Source: Endozoicomonas montiporae CL-33 (GTDB lineage: Bacteria; Pseudomonadota; Gammaproteobacteria; Pseudomonadales; Endozoicomonadaceae). From it: DNA of 64,000 nt. Both the position numbers and the translations under genes were made by a program. Below the pieces are notes generated by a model that saw nothing but the letters and a program-made list of their open reading frames with translations, had not been told where the DNA came from and did not search any database. Where the stretch lies: positions 4,663,215 to 4,727,214 of the forward strand of contig NZ_CP013251.1 in the NCBI RefSeq assembly GCF_001583435.1, written 5' to 3'. Below are positions 8,750 to 18,416 of this stretch, piece after piece (within the stretch, counting starts at the first letter, position 1; each line of letters begins with the position of its first letter).

Positions 8750-10858
8750 ATGCTTTACCGAAATACATTTTTATCAATATTCCGGCTGCTGTCTGTTTGC
8801 CTGATGCTTTTCTCTGCCAATCTGATGGCAGACACTACCGACTGGATATTTAGCTCGGAGCAGCCCAGTGCCAAAATTCGGTTACTGTTTTCCGGAGACA
8901 TTAATGAAGCTGAAAATCAGGTGTACGCCGGCTTACAGGTAGAGCTGGACTCCCCCTGGAAAACATACTGGCGTTCTCCGGGCGAAGCGGGCATTCCACC
9001 AGCATTTCGCTGGCAGGAAAACCAGAACATTATTGATGTACAGTGGCTCTGGCCGACTCCGGAGCGTTTTGATCTGCTCGGAATACAAACACTGGGCTAT
9101 GAGGGCAGCGTCGTATTTCCTCTACTGATTACGGTTAACGACCTGAATGCACCCGTCACAATGGATGGTCTTCTCAGGTTATCTTCCTGTACGACCATCT
9201 GTGTTCTGAGTGATTTCAAAATACAGAAGTCGTTTATTCCCAGTCAGCTTAAAGCAGACTTCGAAGCCGCTTCACTCATTAATAAAGCCCTTTTGCAAAT
9301 ACCGAAAACAAATGGCTCGAACCAGCTCGCTGTAGAGTCGGCTCACTGGAAGGCATCAGGCAGCACGGTAGTCATCAGCGCATCAGCCCCCAACGGATGG
9401 CACAACCCCGATATCATTATTGATGGTTTGCAGGACATCAGCTTTTCTGAACCGGAACTGCGAATAGAAGGAACCCGGTTACAGGCCTTCATAACTGCTG
9501 ACAGCTGGCTGGGGGATGTGGACCTGCAGGAAAAGACTATCATCGTGACACTGATCAACGGAGAACAGGCGGTTGAAGCCAGTATCCTTATCAGTGATAG
9601 CCCCATTACAGAATTACCATCACACCAGTCACCTCTCTTAGTCATGCTCCTGTTTGCCTTTCTGGGTGGCTTTATTCTCAACCTTATGCCCTGCGTGCTG
9701 CCCGTGCTGGGTATAAAACTGTCGTCTGTGGTGCAGGCAACGGGGCAGGGTCAGAAAACCATTCGCTGGCAATTTCTGAGTTCTGCTGCTGGCATTCTGG
9801 TGTCCTTCTGGCTGCTGGCCGTTTTTCTGTTGATATTAAAATGGACAGGAAGCAGCCTTGGCTGGGGCATTCAGTTTCAAAACCCATGGTTTATCAGTTT
9901 CATGGCTCTGGTGACGGGTGGGTTCGCTGCCAACCTGCTGGGAGCCTTTGAAATTCAGCTCCCCTCTTCACTGAATACCCGTCTCGCCACATCAGGAAAC
10001 AACAGCCTGAAAGGCCACTTTGTGCAGGGAATGTTTGCCACTCTGCTGGCAACACCGTGTTCTGCGCCTTTCCTTGGAACTGCAGTCGCCTTTGCCCTGA
10101 ACACGGGCGAAGTGCAACTGCTGGCTATTTTTTCGACCATGGGTATTGGACTGGCAGTGCCGTATATTCTGGTCGCAGCGTTCCCTGCCGTACTGTCATG
10201 GTTGCCAAAACCCGGTCTCTGGATGATAAAGCTGCGCAAAGTCCTTGCGTTACTACTGATCATGACAACCCTGTGGCTGGTCAACCTTCTTAAGGTTCAT
10301 CTGGTTCAGCCGTGGCAGCTAATTCTGATGCTTGCCACCGTTACTGTTTGCAGTTACCTGCTGTTAACGTCTTTTTTAAAATCATCTCAGCCAATCAGAC
10401 TGATAACCAGCCTGTTAGCCGCTACTTTATTAACTTTTTCATGGCAGGTGTCTGATCAAAAAAACGCACTGTTTGCCGCCTCATTTTTAACACCTGCACA
10501 GCCTTTGCATTGGGAAGCACTCGATGCCAGTGCTATTGAAACTTACGTTAACGATGGGAAAACCGTATTTATTGATATCACGGCTGACTGGTGCGTCACC
10601 TGCAAAGCCAACAAACTGCGAGTGCTTGATCGCGACCCGGTTTTCTCTGCATTGCAGGACGAGCAAATTGTTCTGATGCGAGGGGACTGGACGACACCGT
10701 CAGAAGCTGTAAACCGATATCTGGAGCAAAACCATCGGTTCGGTGTACCGTTTAACAAGGTATATGGACCAGCCGCTAAAGAAGGTATTCCTTTACCGGT
10801 TTTGCTCGACCACAACTCTGTACTGGATGCACTGACAAGCAGTCAGACAATACAATAA
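8750..10858 (+). CDS. scsB: ScsB/DsbD-family membrane thiol-disulfide reductant conductor
   Basis: This protein passes electrons from cytoplasmic thioredoxin across the inner membrane to periplasmic partners. I chose the ATG at 8750 (702 residues) because it gives a clean signal peptide (LLSVCLMLFSANLMA); the longer frame starts inside a MITE. The order is an N-terminal periplasmic domain with a Cys pair (SSCTTICV, about residue 145), a membrane domain from about residue 300 with the conserved Cys in LMPCVLPVLGIK and TPCSAPFLGTA, and a C-terminal thioredoxin domain with WCVTC (about residue 613). The following scsC and scsD genes point to ScsB rather than DsbD of the cytochrome/DsbC pathway. 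Confidence 0.9.
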   Translation: MLYRNTFLSIFRLLSVCLMLFSANLMADTTDWIFSSEQPSAKIRLLFSGDINEAENQVYAGLQVELDSPWKTYWRSPGEAGIPPAFRWQENQNIIDVQWLWPTPERFDLLGIQTLGYEGSVVFPLLITVNDLNAPVTMDGLLRLSSCTTICVLSDFKIQKSFIPSQLKADFEAASLINKALLQIPKTNGSNQLAVESAHWKASGSTVVISASAPNGWHNPDIIIDGLQDISFSEPELRIEGTRLQAFITADSWLGDVDLQEKTIIVTLINGEQAVEASILISDSPITELPSHQSPLLVMLLFAFLGGFILNLMPCVLPVLGIKLSSVVQATGQGQKTIRWQFLSSAAGILVSFWLLAVFLLILKWTGSSLGWGIQFQNPWFISFMALVTGGFAANLLGAFEIQLPSSLNTRLATSGNNSLKGHFVQGMFATLLATPCSAPFLGTAVAFALNTGEVQLLAIFSTMGIGLAVPYILVAAFPAVLSWLPKPGLWMIKLRKVLALLLIMTTLWLVNLLKVHLVQPWQLILMLATVTVCSYLLLTSFLKSSQPIRLITSLLAATLLTFSWQVSDQKNALFAASFLTPAQPLHWEALDASAIETYVNDGKTVFIDITADWCVTCKANKLRVLDRDPVFSALQDEQIVLMRGDWTTPSEAVNRYLEQNHRFGVPFNKVYGPAAKEGIPLPVLLDHNSVLDALTSSQTIQ

Positions 10859-10864
10859 TTCGTA

Positions 10865-11623
10865 ATGGATAACGCTATGAAATGTTCGATGAAAAAACTG
10901 TTTTCTACAATAACGCTACTGACAGCTGTAAGCACCATAACTCCCTTGTCTGCTGCACCTCTCGACGCAGATCAGCAACAGCTGGTTCGGGAACTGGTTC
11001 GTTCAACTCTGATTGAAAACCCGGAAATCTTTGTCGAAGTGATGGGCGAACTGCAAAAACGCGAAAGACAGGCACAAGCCGATGCTCAGAGAGCCAGTCT
11101 GGATAACAATAAAGACCGTTTGTTTAATACCTCTGGAGACCCTTTCATTGGAAACCCGAAAGGCAAACTCAGCATGGTGTATTTTGCCGATTACAACTGC
11201 GGTTTCTGCAAGCGTCAGGATCCGATTTTGGAACAAATGGTCAAGCAGTACCCGGATCTGAAAATCATTTATAAAGAGTTACCTGTGCTAGGAGAAACAT
11301 CACGGGAGGCTGCAGAACTGGTATTGGCTGCTCATCAACATCATCCGGATATCTACCAGAAATTACACCAGCGTCTGATGGCTAAACCGGGCGGACATGA
11401 CAGTGCCTCAATCGCTGCAGCCTTCAAAGCAGAAGGGCTTGATGTTGACGAACTCAGAAAAAAGGTAGACGGCACAATCAAAGCCACAATTGACAACAAC
11501 CAGCGACTGGCTGCCGAATTAGGCATTCGCGGTACACCCGCCATGGTGTTTGCTGATGAAATTCTGGGTGGTTTTACCAATGCCGATCAGCTTTCAGACA
11601 AGGTTAAATCGCGACTGAATTAA
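10865..11623 (+). CDS. scsC: ScsC-like periplasmic DsbA-family thiol-disulfide protein
   Basis: A signal peptide ends near TPLSAAP and is followed by a charged helical stretch (residues 35-75), which in ScsC proteins drives oligomerisation. The thioredoxin fold carries CGFC at about residue 112 and the cis-Pro loop GTPAMVF. ScsC acts as a disulfide isomerase or oxidase kept reduced by ScsB and protects against copper stress in enterics. The gene starts six bases after scsB ends. ATGs at 10865, 10877 and 10889 are all in frame and none has a strong ribosome binding site, so the exact start is uncertain. Confidence 0.88.
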   Translation: MDNAMKCSMKKLFSTITLLTAVSTITPLSAAPLDADQQQLVRELVRSTLIENPEIFVEVMGELQKRERQAQADAQRASLDNNKDRLFNTSGDPFIGNPKGKLSMVYFADYNCGFCKRQDPILEQMVKQYPDLKIIYKELPVLGETSREAAELVLAAHQHHPDIYQKLHQRLMAKPGGHDSASIAAAFKAEGLDVDELRKKVDGTIKATIDNNQRLAAELGIRGTPAMVFADEILGGFTNADQLSDKVKSRLN

Positions 11624-11648
11624 GCCTACCAACAAACCGGCGAATACT

Positions 11649-12155
11649 ATGAACCTGAAATTGCGCAAATGGACGATTGAACTGCTCCTCACGGTTTTTT
11701 TCGCCGGAGTCGTCGTTACCGGCTACAACATTTATCTGCAAAAAGATATGCCGAAAGGTTTGGCTCCCCAGATCGTGGCAAAGACGCTGGACGGTCACGC
11801 CGTTGATCTGCACAAGTTGTCGGAATCGGCACCGGTACTGGTCTATTTCTGGGCCAGCTGGTGCCGTGTCTGTCAATGGACCAGCCCGGCAGTCAGTAAA
11901 CTGTCTGCCAATGGCAATTACCCCGTTGTCACCGTCGCCTTGTCCTCGGGCACCAATGAGCGAATTTCCGCATATATGAAGGCGAAAGATATAAAAATGC
12001 CTGTCATTAATGATGACGATGGAATCATCAGCAGAAACTGGGCAATTAGCGTAACACCCTCTTTTTTTATCGTTCGTAATGGTGAAATAACATCGGTGTT
12101 GACCGGAGTCACAACAAAGCCCGGACTTATGATTCGATTATTTTTAAATCGTTAA
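11649..12155 (+). CDS. scsD: ScsD-like membrane-anchored thioredoxin
   Basis: This 168-residue protein has one N-terminal membrane helix (ELLLTVFFAGVVVTGYNIYL) followed by a periplasmic thioredoxin/TlpA-like domain. Its active site WASWCRVCQW is near residue 72 and its cis-Pro loop is VTPSFFIV. It is the third gene of the scsB-scsC-scsD cluster, 25 bases after scsC. In enteric bacteria the cluster is associated with copper tolerance and periplasmic thiol repair. scsA, present in some clusters, is not seen here. Confidence 0.88.
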   Translation: MNLKLRKWTIELLLTVFFAGVVVTGYNIYLQKDMPKGLAPQIVAKTLDGHAVDLHKLSESAPVLVYFWASWCRVCQWTSPAVSKLSANGNYPVVTVALSSGTNERISAYMKAKDIKMPVINDDDGIISRNWAISVTPSFFIVRNGEITSVLTGVTTKPGLMIRLFLNR

Positions 12156-12225
12156 CATTCAGGCAGCGCTATTTTTTATTAGCGGGTTAATTCATTTTGA
12201 AGGTATGAGGAAAAGTCAGGAGAAT

Positions 12226-12251
12226 AAGGAAGGTTTAAAAAAACCTTCCTT
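12226..12251. terminator. Hairpin between convergent scsD and hns
   Basis: An 11-bp perfect stem AAGGAAGGTTT/AAACCTTCCTT with a four-base A loop lies between the two convergent stops. There is no long T-run on either side, so it would be a weak bidirectional terminator. Confidence 0.6.
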
Positions 12252-12259
12252 AGAAAGAC

Positions 12260-12688
12260 TTAAAGTTCGGTAACAATGCAGTCTTTGCGTTCTTTACCGG
12301 TACGCTTCAGGTAAGCAGAAAATTCGGCAGGAATACGACCAGTAGTCGCACCTTCCCAGGTCACAGTGGAGCCATCTTCAGCCTGGTATTCAAACTGGTA
12401 ACGCTGACGGGTTTTGCCCTTACGGTTTGATTCGGCACCCTTGCCAACAACCGCCAGATCACCAATATCCAGACCTTTGTCCTGCATTTCTTTCAGAACC
12501 GCCTCAATCGCTTCACGCTTGCGCTCCTGTTCCTGCTCAACTTCTTTCAGAGCTTCCAGCTTTTCTTCATGGATGCTTTCAATTCGGCTAATCACACGCT
12601 GAATGTCTTCTACGTGCATATCCTGAAACAATTTGCGCAGCTGAACTTTGGATTTCAGAACATTCAGGGATTCTTCAAAAATATTCAT
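12260..12688 (-). CDS. hns: H-NS family nucleoid protein
   Basis: The 142-residue protein starts MNIFEESLNVLKSKVQLRKL. It has the long N-terminal coiled-coil oligomerisation region (about residues 10-85, rich in E, K, R and Q), a linker, and the C-terminal DNA-binding domain with TWEGATTGRIPAEF in place of the usual TW-G-G-R-P core motif. H-NS binds curved AT-rich DNA and silences acquired genes, which fits the accessory genes that follow. The frame extends upstream to 12760, but the 12688 ATG gives the conserved N-terminus. Confidence 0.9.
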   Translation of the reverse strand: MNIFEESLNVLKSKVQLRKLFQDMHVEDIQRVISRIESIHEEKLEALKEVEQEQERKREAIEAVLKEMQDKGLDIGDLAVVGKGAESNRKGKTRQRYQFEYQAEDGSTVTWEGATTGRIPAEFSAYLKRTGKERKDCIVTEL

Positions 12689-12954
12689 TGAAAAGTAACC
12701 GGTAATAATGGATAAAAATTGCAAACGCCAGAATTTAACACCAGCTCTTGATAGATGCAAACGAGCATTAATTTATTTTTATCGACTTTTTATCTAATTC
12801 AAAGCAGGTGCAGGCTGTTTCAGCCATTAAACAGTTTTATCTGATAGTTATATTGGCTGGTCAAATCAAATATGGCGGCTTAAAAAATGAGTTCCGCCAT
12901 ATTCTTGATTCAAGTAGTCAAACTACATGATTAAACCATTCTCTTAATCTCTTT

Positions 12955-14028
12955 TTACTGCTGCAGGTGTGTTCCTTTCAGTCTTGCGATACCCCGGCCG
13001 AGGCTTAATGTGTACAATGTACCCAGACCCGCCATAATCTGTGGAACAGGGCCATAATAAACCGTAGCGAAGCCCGCTGCCCAAGACATAATGCTATCAC
13101 CAACAGTAAAGTCTGTACCTGTATAAGGGTTTCTGGTCACGGGATATTGCCAGACACCCAGAAGACCACCTGCATTCGCAGTCACGTTGGGAGCAAAATC
13201 TCCATATAAGATCTTACCTGTGGTTGTATCCCACCACGCACTGGACGGTACCCATCGAAATAGCCAGGCTCCGGGAGCAGCAAGCGCTATATTCTTAATA
13301 CCAAACCATGTCCAACCTGCGCCGGTGCTTAAAAACATCCCCAAGCCATGCATACAACTCTGCATGCAGCCTCTGATGCTTCGTCCGGCATTAGACTGGA
13401 GAGGAGCATTTTCCTTAACAAGAACCAGCTCACAGAGCTGATTATTGTGTACAGTTACAGCGTAACGGGTCTCACCAAACAGCTTTTTAATATCATCTTC
13501 AGCCTTTGAGACCACTTCAGGCTGTTCCGCTCTAATCGCTTTATTGGGGGCAATCCGGGTCATTGCCTCAATGTACTTAGACAGTCTGGTGTAGTCACCC
13601 TCTTTGGACTGAATCGGAAAGCATGTCGTTTTTTCTGGCTGATGTACGCCAGGCAAATAAGCATTGACATAATCAGCCACTCGCTGACCGACTGCCTCAA
13701 GCACCTGAGAACCTTGCGTTCCAGCTTCGAGCTCTTGAGGAGCTTCCAGAATGCCACAACTCTGAGAGCCCCGGATCAAAACCCTGTTTCTCGAGGTCGT
13801 ATCGTTATCAGCATAAACACATTCAAATATCCTTTTTTCAACCAATTCCTTATCAGGGTTCACAGTCAGTGTGCTCGACTCTGACTCCTCTACGGTTTTT
13901 GAAGTCTGCATAACCAGATCTTGAAATGTCGCCGCTGTCGTCTGACGCTCTGTATCTAATGGCATACCCCAAGCAACCGTTGCTACCAGAGCAGCAAACA
14001 GGCCTGTCGCCCAAACTGTCTTTTTCAC
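12955..14028 (-). CDS. Secreted or membrane protein of unknown function, 357 residues
   Basis: I do not recognise the family. A signal peptide (MKKTVWATGLFAALVATVAWG) is followed by a polar domain with several Cys residues (ECVYAD, SQSCGIL, TTCFPIQ, QLCELV) suited to disulfides. The C-terminal third (from about residue 225) is Gly/Trp/Ala-rich with amphipathic or hydrophobic stretches such as GMFLSTGAGWTWFGIKNIAL. AGGTAATTTGTG precedes the ATG at 14028. It stands alone between hns and a 530-bp spacer. Confidence 0.7.
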   Translation of the reverse strand: MKKTVWATGLFAALVATVAWGMPLDTERQTTAATFQDLVMQTSKTVEESESSTLTVNPDKELVEKRIFECVYADNDTTSRNRVLIRGSQSCGILEAPQELEAGTQGSQVLEAVGQRVADYVNAYLPGVHQPEKTTCFPIQSKEGDYTRLSKYIEAMTRIAPNKAIRAEQPEVVSKAEDDIKKLFGETRYAVTVHNNQLCELVLVKENAPLQSNAGRSIRGCMQSCMHGLGMFLSTGAGWTWFGIKNIALAAPGAWLFRWVPSSAWWDTTTGKILYGDFAPNVTANAGGLLGVWQYPVTRNPYTGTDFTVGDSIMSWAAGFATVYYGPVPQIMAGLGTLYTLSLGRGIARLKGTHLQQ

Positions 14029-14561
14029 AAATTACCTCCCATTAGCCTGTTCTGACCACTGTTGACTCTGATAACAAAAGTACAGCGCTCATCGAATGAA
14101 TAGATGAACCGGCTACTCTCTATCAGCTATCAGAAATCACTATCGCGGTTTGCAGCAGAAAGGCTCCGGTCACTGATTGCTGAAACCCGCCGGGAATAAT
14201 CAGAGTGAAAAGCGCCTGCCAGCTACATCGCATAGAGCGTGTAATTAGCCCTGTGGTTTGTCTGAAAAGAGTCTAGAAGAGAATGGGCGTTGTTCCAGTG
14301 ACATTTTAAACGAGCCGTTTTAATAACGGTTCAATGCAGCATTGTCAGAGAATTAATACCTCTGGCAATGTATTCCAGCCCCATTTGAATAGTGAGTAGA
14401 TCAATCCTGTTGATCGAGCCAAAATCCTCTCAGCAGAGTCAATCTGTTTAGAAGAGAAAAACGGCAAATAGTTCCCAAAGGCATTTTACGGGGGGTTGTC
14501 GCAGATTAAGCCGAAACAATCGTTCCGGCTTGTATTTCATACGCTCAGGAGGCTGACCAAT
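14029..14561. other. Gene-free 533-bp spacer with several hairpins
   Basis: I see no credible gene. There are small inverted repeats at 14312-14332 (GAGCCGTT/AACGGTTC) and 14340-14370 (CATTGTCAGAG/CTCTGGCAATG). The fadD terminator candidate lies at 14508-14531. Confidence 0.5.
14508..14531 (-). terminator. Hairpin downstream of fadD
   Basis: On the minus strand a stem AAGCCGGAAC/GTTTCGGCTT with a four-base loop lies 30 bases after the fadD stop. It has no strong T-run, so termination is plausible but not certain. Confidence 0.5.
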
Positions 14562-16256
14562 TTAAGAGGATTCCATCCGAAGCTCCTTACGCAGCACCTT
14601 GCCTACGGCTGACATGGGCAGCTCCTGCCGGAACTCGATATATTTAGGTACTTTATAACTGGTCAGCTGTTCACGGCACCACGCCCGAATATCGTCTTCG
14701 GTCAGAGAGGAATCCGATGTCACCACAAAGAGCTTAACCGCTTCCCCGGCTTTTACGTCGGGTACGCCAATAACGGCACACTGGTCAATCTTTTCATGGG
14801 CTGAAACCACATTTTCAATTTCATTCGGGTAGACGTTGAAACCGGAGACAATAATCAGATCTTTAATGCGATCCACAATGCGGATGTACCCATCTTCCTG
14901 AATCACTGCAATATCACCGGTATGCAACCAGCCTTCAGTATCCAGCACTTCAGCTGTGGCGTCAGGACGGTTCCAGTAACCTTTCATAATCTGTGGCCCT
15001 TTTACACACAGCTCACCTGGCTCGCCAGTGGTCATTTCCTGACCATCAGAACTGACCACTTTTATAGAGGTTGACGACAGTGCCGGACCCACCGTTCCCA
15101 ACTGAGTTAATTCGCCTGCGGGGTTGGCTGCCACAATAGGCGCCGCTTCGGTAAGACCATAGCCTTCAGAAACAGGGCAACCTGTCACTTTGTGCCAGTG
15201 ACGGGCAACAGATTCCTGCAACGCTGTACCGCCCGAATTGGTCACAGCCAGACCGGAGAAATCAAGCCGGTGGAATTCAGGGTGATTGAGCAGCCCCGCA
15301 AACAGCGTATTCAGACCAATGAAAGTATTGATCTGCCAGGGCTTCAGGGCAGAAATCAGGCTGTCCAGATCTCTGGGATTAGGGATAAGGATGCTATGAG
15401 CACCCAGCTCAAAGAATGAAAACAGATGCACGGTGAAGGCGTACACATGATACAGCGGTAGCGGTGCCACCACGATATCACCACGCAAATCAGAGATCAG
15501 CCGCCCTTCGCTATCAACCTGATGCCGAAGAGCCGAAGCCTGCAAGACGTTGGCAATGATATTTTTCTGGGTGAGCATGACCCCTTTGGCCACTCCGGTG
15601 GTACCACCGGTATATTGCAACAGCGCCAGATCATCCTGTTCATTCTCGGGCACCGGACAATAATCCGCCATCATGCCTTTCATCATGGCATCGTTAAACG
15701 ACACGGCTTCAGGAAGACTGTATCTTGGCACCATCTTTTTAATGTGTTTAACCGCAAAATTGACCAGCAGCCGCTTCATCCAGGGCAGAGAATCCCCCAT
15801 TTCGGTAACAATGACCTGCTCAAGACCGGTTTCAGGCAGAATCTCTTCAACAATATGTGCCACCGTGTTCAGGCACACCAGCAGTTTTGCCCCCGAGTCA
15901 TTAAACTGGTGCAGCATTTCTCTGGCGGTATACAGGGGGTTGGTATTAACAATCACCATTCCTGCTTTGATCGCACCATAGACGACGATGGGGTACTGAA
16001 GCACATTGGGCAACTGAATGGCTATCCGGTCACCGGGCTGCAACGACGTATGCTTCTGCAGATAGGTGGCAAAGCCATTACTGAGTTCATTGATTTCGCC
16101 ATAACTCAGGGTCTGGTTCATACAGGTGTAGGCAGGTCTGTCAGCAAAGCGCCTGACCGATGTATTAATCAGATCGGCCAGATTTCGATACTTCCCAAGA
16201 TCAATAGCGTCTTCAATACCCGGAGCTCGTTTACCTTCCCAGAAACTGGCCTCCAT
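14562..16256 (-). CDS. fadD: Long-chain fatty-acid-CoA ligase
   Basis: This enzyme activates fatty acids with ATP and CoA at the inner membrane for beta-oxidation. The 564-residue protein shows the full adenylate-forming set: P-loop YTGGTTGVAKGV, GYGLTEAAPIV, GWLHTGDIAV, the hinge VDRIKDLIIVSGFNVYPNEI, and the C-terminal catalytic Lys in SAVGKVLRKELR. Length and motifs match proteobacterial FadD. GAGAGGTGTTTC precedes the ATG at 16256. The secreted protein gene upstream at 16301 is on the same strand with a 44-base gap. Confidence 0.95.
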   Translation of the reverse strand: MEASFWEGKRAPGIEDAIDLGKYRNLADLINTSVRRFADRPAYTCMNQTLSYGEINELSNGFATYLQKHTSLQPGDRIAIQLPNVLQYPIVVYGAIKAGMVIVNTNPLYTAREMLHQFNDSGAKLLVCLNTVAHIVEEILPETGLEQVIVTEMGDSLPWMKRLLVNFAVKHIKKMVPRYSLPEAVSFNDAMMKGMMADYCPVPENEQDDLALLQYTGGTTGVAKGVMLTQKNIIANVLQASALRHQVDSEGRLISDLRGDIVVAPLPLYHVYAFTVHLFSFFELGAHSILIPNPRDLDSLISALKPWQINTFIGLNTLFAGLLNHPEFHRLDFSGLAVTNSGGTALQESVARHWHKVTGCPVSEGYGLTEAAPIVAANPAGELTQLGTVGPALSSTSIKVVSSDGQEMTTGEPGELCVKGPQIMKGYWNRPDATAEVLDTEGWLHTGDIAVIQEDGYIRIVDRIKDLIIVSGFNVYPNEIENVVSAHEKIDQCAVIGVPDVKAGEAVKLFVVTSDSSLTEDDIRAWCREQLTSYKVPKYIEFRQELPMSAVGKVLRKELRMESS

Positions 16257-16300
16257 GAAACACCTCTCATTGTTATCATTATTGTTAAAGGCTTTTTGAC

Positions 16301-17026
16301 CTAATTGTTCAAGCTGATTTCCAGTATCTCACTCATAGACAGTGCATGTCGCCTGACTACATCCGGTACCCGAAAATCCATCTTTAAAATCACCGGCTTA
16401 ATGAATCGCCACTTGGCCATAAATCGCCGGTCATCAACGGGCAGAGTCGTTAACAGTTTGTCCAGTTCTGCCACCATGGCCGGTAAGTCGTATTCATCGG
16501 TCAGCGGGTGAAACTCTCCAATCTCACTGGCCATAAAAATATAAACAGATGTCATCTGCAATAACAGGTCAATCTGTTCAGCGCGGGTATTGGCCTCTTT
16601 ACTCTCGCTGATCTGGGCTCTGGCTATGGCGCTGAACGCCGCCATGGCATTCTCCACCCCTTCACCATAATGCCACCGGGGCAGCCCCTGCTGCTGCCAG
16701 TCCAGTGCATAGCTCTGAATGGCAGTCTGCAAATCGCCCATTGCTGACGCCAGTTGCTCATCTTCATCACTGACACTGAACAAATTCGTCGTAATGGTTC
16801 GCTCAAGCCTCAGGGCATCGGCTCCCGGACCATCCTGCTGATAGACGTCCGGCACCGACCATGCCTGAATTTTCAGACGATAACCGTCCATCATCAACGA
16901 CAACAGATGATAGTCATTACCGGTGTAAGACCACGCAAGACCCGGAAAAAGTAACAGCGTTAAGAATAATTTTTTCAGGTTGGATAGCCGGAAAGCTTTT
17001 GATCCCTGAGACCATGTTCTGTACAT
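16301..17026 (-). CDS. Exported protein of unknown function upstream of fadD
   Basis: I chose the ATG at 17026 (241 residues) because AGGG precedes it and it gives a signal peptide ending LLLFPGLAWS; a longer frame starts at 17107. The mature part is mostly helical, with no Cys and no motif I recognise. The 44-base gap to fadD on the same strand allows co-transcription, so a role near fatty-acid uptake is possible but unsupported. Confidence 0.65.
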   Translation of the reverse strand: MYRTWSQGSKAFRLSNLKKLFLTLLLFPGLAWSYTGNDYHLLSLMMDGYRLKIQAWSVPDVYQQDGPGADALRLERTITTNLFSVSDEDEQLASAMGDLQTAIQSYALDWQQQGLPRWHYGEGVENAMAAFSAIARAQISESKEANTRAEQIDLLLQMTSVYIFMASEIGEFHPLTDEYDLPAMVAELDKLLTTLPVDDRRFMAKWRFIKPVILKMDFRVPDVVRRHALSMSEILEISLNN

Positions 17027-17251
17027 ATTTTGCCCTGAATGATTGTTATTATTTTTAAAAAGGTACTGCAGCTTTAGCCATTGTGGCTGCCTGCTATTCA
17101 GGCTCATATAAACATACGACAGGAGAATAACGATTTATTACTGAAAATGCAGTATATATTACTGAAAAAGTCGCTAATAGAGTGAATCTGAAAAGCCTGA
17201 AGTATTCAGCTGCTATCATAGAATACTGTTACCCCACTAACAGAACTGACA

Positions 17252-17743
17252 ATGTATAAAGCTCCTCTGTTTGCATTCGCTTCTCTATGCATAATGGCAG
17301 CATACATAAAAGCTGAACCTTACAGTTATGAACTGGTTAACAGTCCAAACGTGGAGCTACTGACATCAGTAGCGCCCACCAACGTAGACATCACTATCAA
17401 TAATAAAACAAAACATGACATACCCGTCTACGTGGACTTTGGCGGTCTGGAAAAAGTTCCGGAGCAAACACCCAAACCAAAAACCGTATACACAATCAGC
17501 TCAGGAAAGGAAACCACCTACACCTTGAAAAAGCCATCTGACGGTGGCTATTTCATTGTATACAGTGCCAGCGATCATAACTTTCCCATAATTGCCGTTA
17601 ACGGAGCCAGCTATGGCGGACCGGTCAACAGCTTGCTGAACAAAGTACCCTGCGGGGTCGAACACATCTGTACAGAAACCTATAAGCCAATTATCAATAA
17701 TGACGAGTTAGAGCTTTATGTTTCGCTGGAAGATAATCACTAA
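17252..17743 (+). CDS. Small exported protein of unknown function, 163 residues
   Basis: A signal peptide (PLFAFASLCIMAAYIKA) is followed by a beta-rich domain with NVDITINNKTKHDIPVYVDF and a likely disulfide pair in VPCGVEHICTE near the C-terminus. I do not recognise the family. It is transcribed divergently from the gene at 16301, with a 225-bp gap, and its stop overlaps that of the convergent GIY-YIG gene by four bases. Confidence 0.65.
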   Translation: MYKAPLFAFASLCIMAAYIKAEPYSYELVNSPNVELLTSVAPTNVDITINNKTKHDIPVYVDFGGLEKVPEQTPKPKTVYTISSGKETTYTLKKPSDGGYFIVYSASDHNFPIIAVNGASYGGPVNSLLNKVPCGVEHICTETYKPIINNDELELYVSLEDNH

Positions 17744-18033
17744 GTCGCTGTTGGTAGCAAGCCGTTCAGTTGCGACACCTGATTACTGTCAGATTGCAGC
17801 AATGCCTGCTTCTTCTGCTTCGGCCACTTTTTGATTTCGGCTTCCCGTCTTGATGCCGTTGAACGGTCATGCCCCGGCTCAAAATACGCCAGCCATGTCG
17901 GTTTTCGCCCACGAAAATAACGCGCTCCGCCTTTACCATCACTGTGCTGCTTCCAGCGTCGGCAGATATCGGTGGTGATTCCCGTGTAAAGGGAATGATC
18001 GCTGGCAATGATGATGTAAACAGACCAGTTCAT
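17740..18033 (-). CDS. GIY-YIG domain protein, YhbQ/UPF0213 type
   Basis: This 97-residue single-domain protein begins MNWSVYIIIASDHSLYTGIT and shows the GIY-YIG core: YIIIA and YTGIT strands, the catalytic Arg in DICRRWKQH, GKGGARYFRGRKP, and the metal-binding Glu in ASRREAEIKKW. YhbQ-type proteins are small nucleases whose cellular role is not well defined. I started it at 18033, where the family begins, rather than at the upstream 18102. The C-terminal residues after KKQALLQ are a non-conserved tail. Confidence 0.88.
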   Translation of the reverse strand: MNWSVYIIIASDHSLYTGITTDICRRWKQHSDGKGGARYFRGRKPTWLAYFEPGHDRSTASRREAEIKKWPKQKKQALLQSDSNQVSQLNGLLPTAT

Positions 18034-18416
18034 AAGTACCTGATTCAATAGCTGACCTTGCAAATGTAACAGAGAACCTAAGAGTGACAGAAGTAGAAAC
18101 ATGCTTTTTTTGATGCCAGAGAGATCTTGAACCGGGCCTGAAATATGGAAAATTGCTATTGCTCAGGCTGCCTTTCAAGGAAAGGCGAACAAAAGAACTG
18201 GTAGGTCCCTCACAACATCAGGCAGAGTCATCATAGCCTGGCACTTGGGACCAGGTTGAATCATGGCTACAGGCGCTCAGAAGCGCTATTTCTCAACGGT
18301 GGCACAAAATTACAAAAATATTTGCTTATTTACAGGGCTGAATAGTTAGGATTTTTGTCTATATTGAGCATCCTGACCAAGAAATCAATGAAATACATCG
18401 CATGAAAGGATAGGGC
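18034..18416. other. Gene-free 383-bp spacer
   Basis: I see only a short hairpin (GCCTTTC/GAAAGGC near 18170-18187) and AT-rich sequence ahead of the 18417 gene. I find no other gene or clear promoter. Confidence 0.4.

Noticed and set aside
18038..18102. Longer N-terminus for the GIY-YIG protein
   Set aside because: The extra 23 residues are hydrophobic leader-like but not part of the family, which begins at MNWSVYI.
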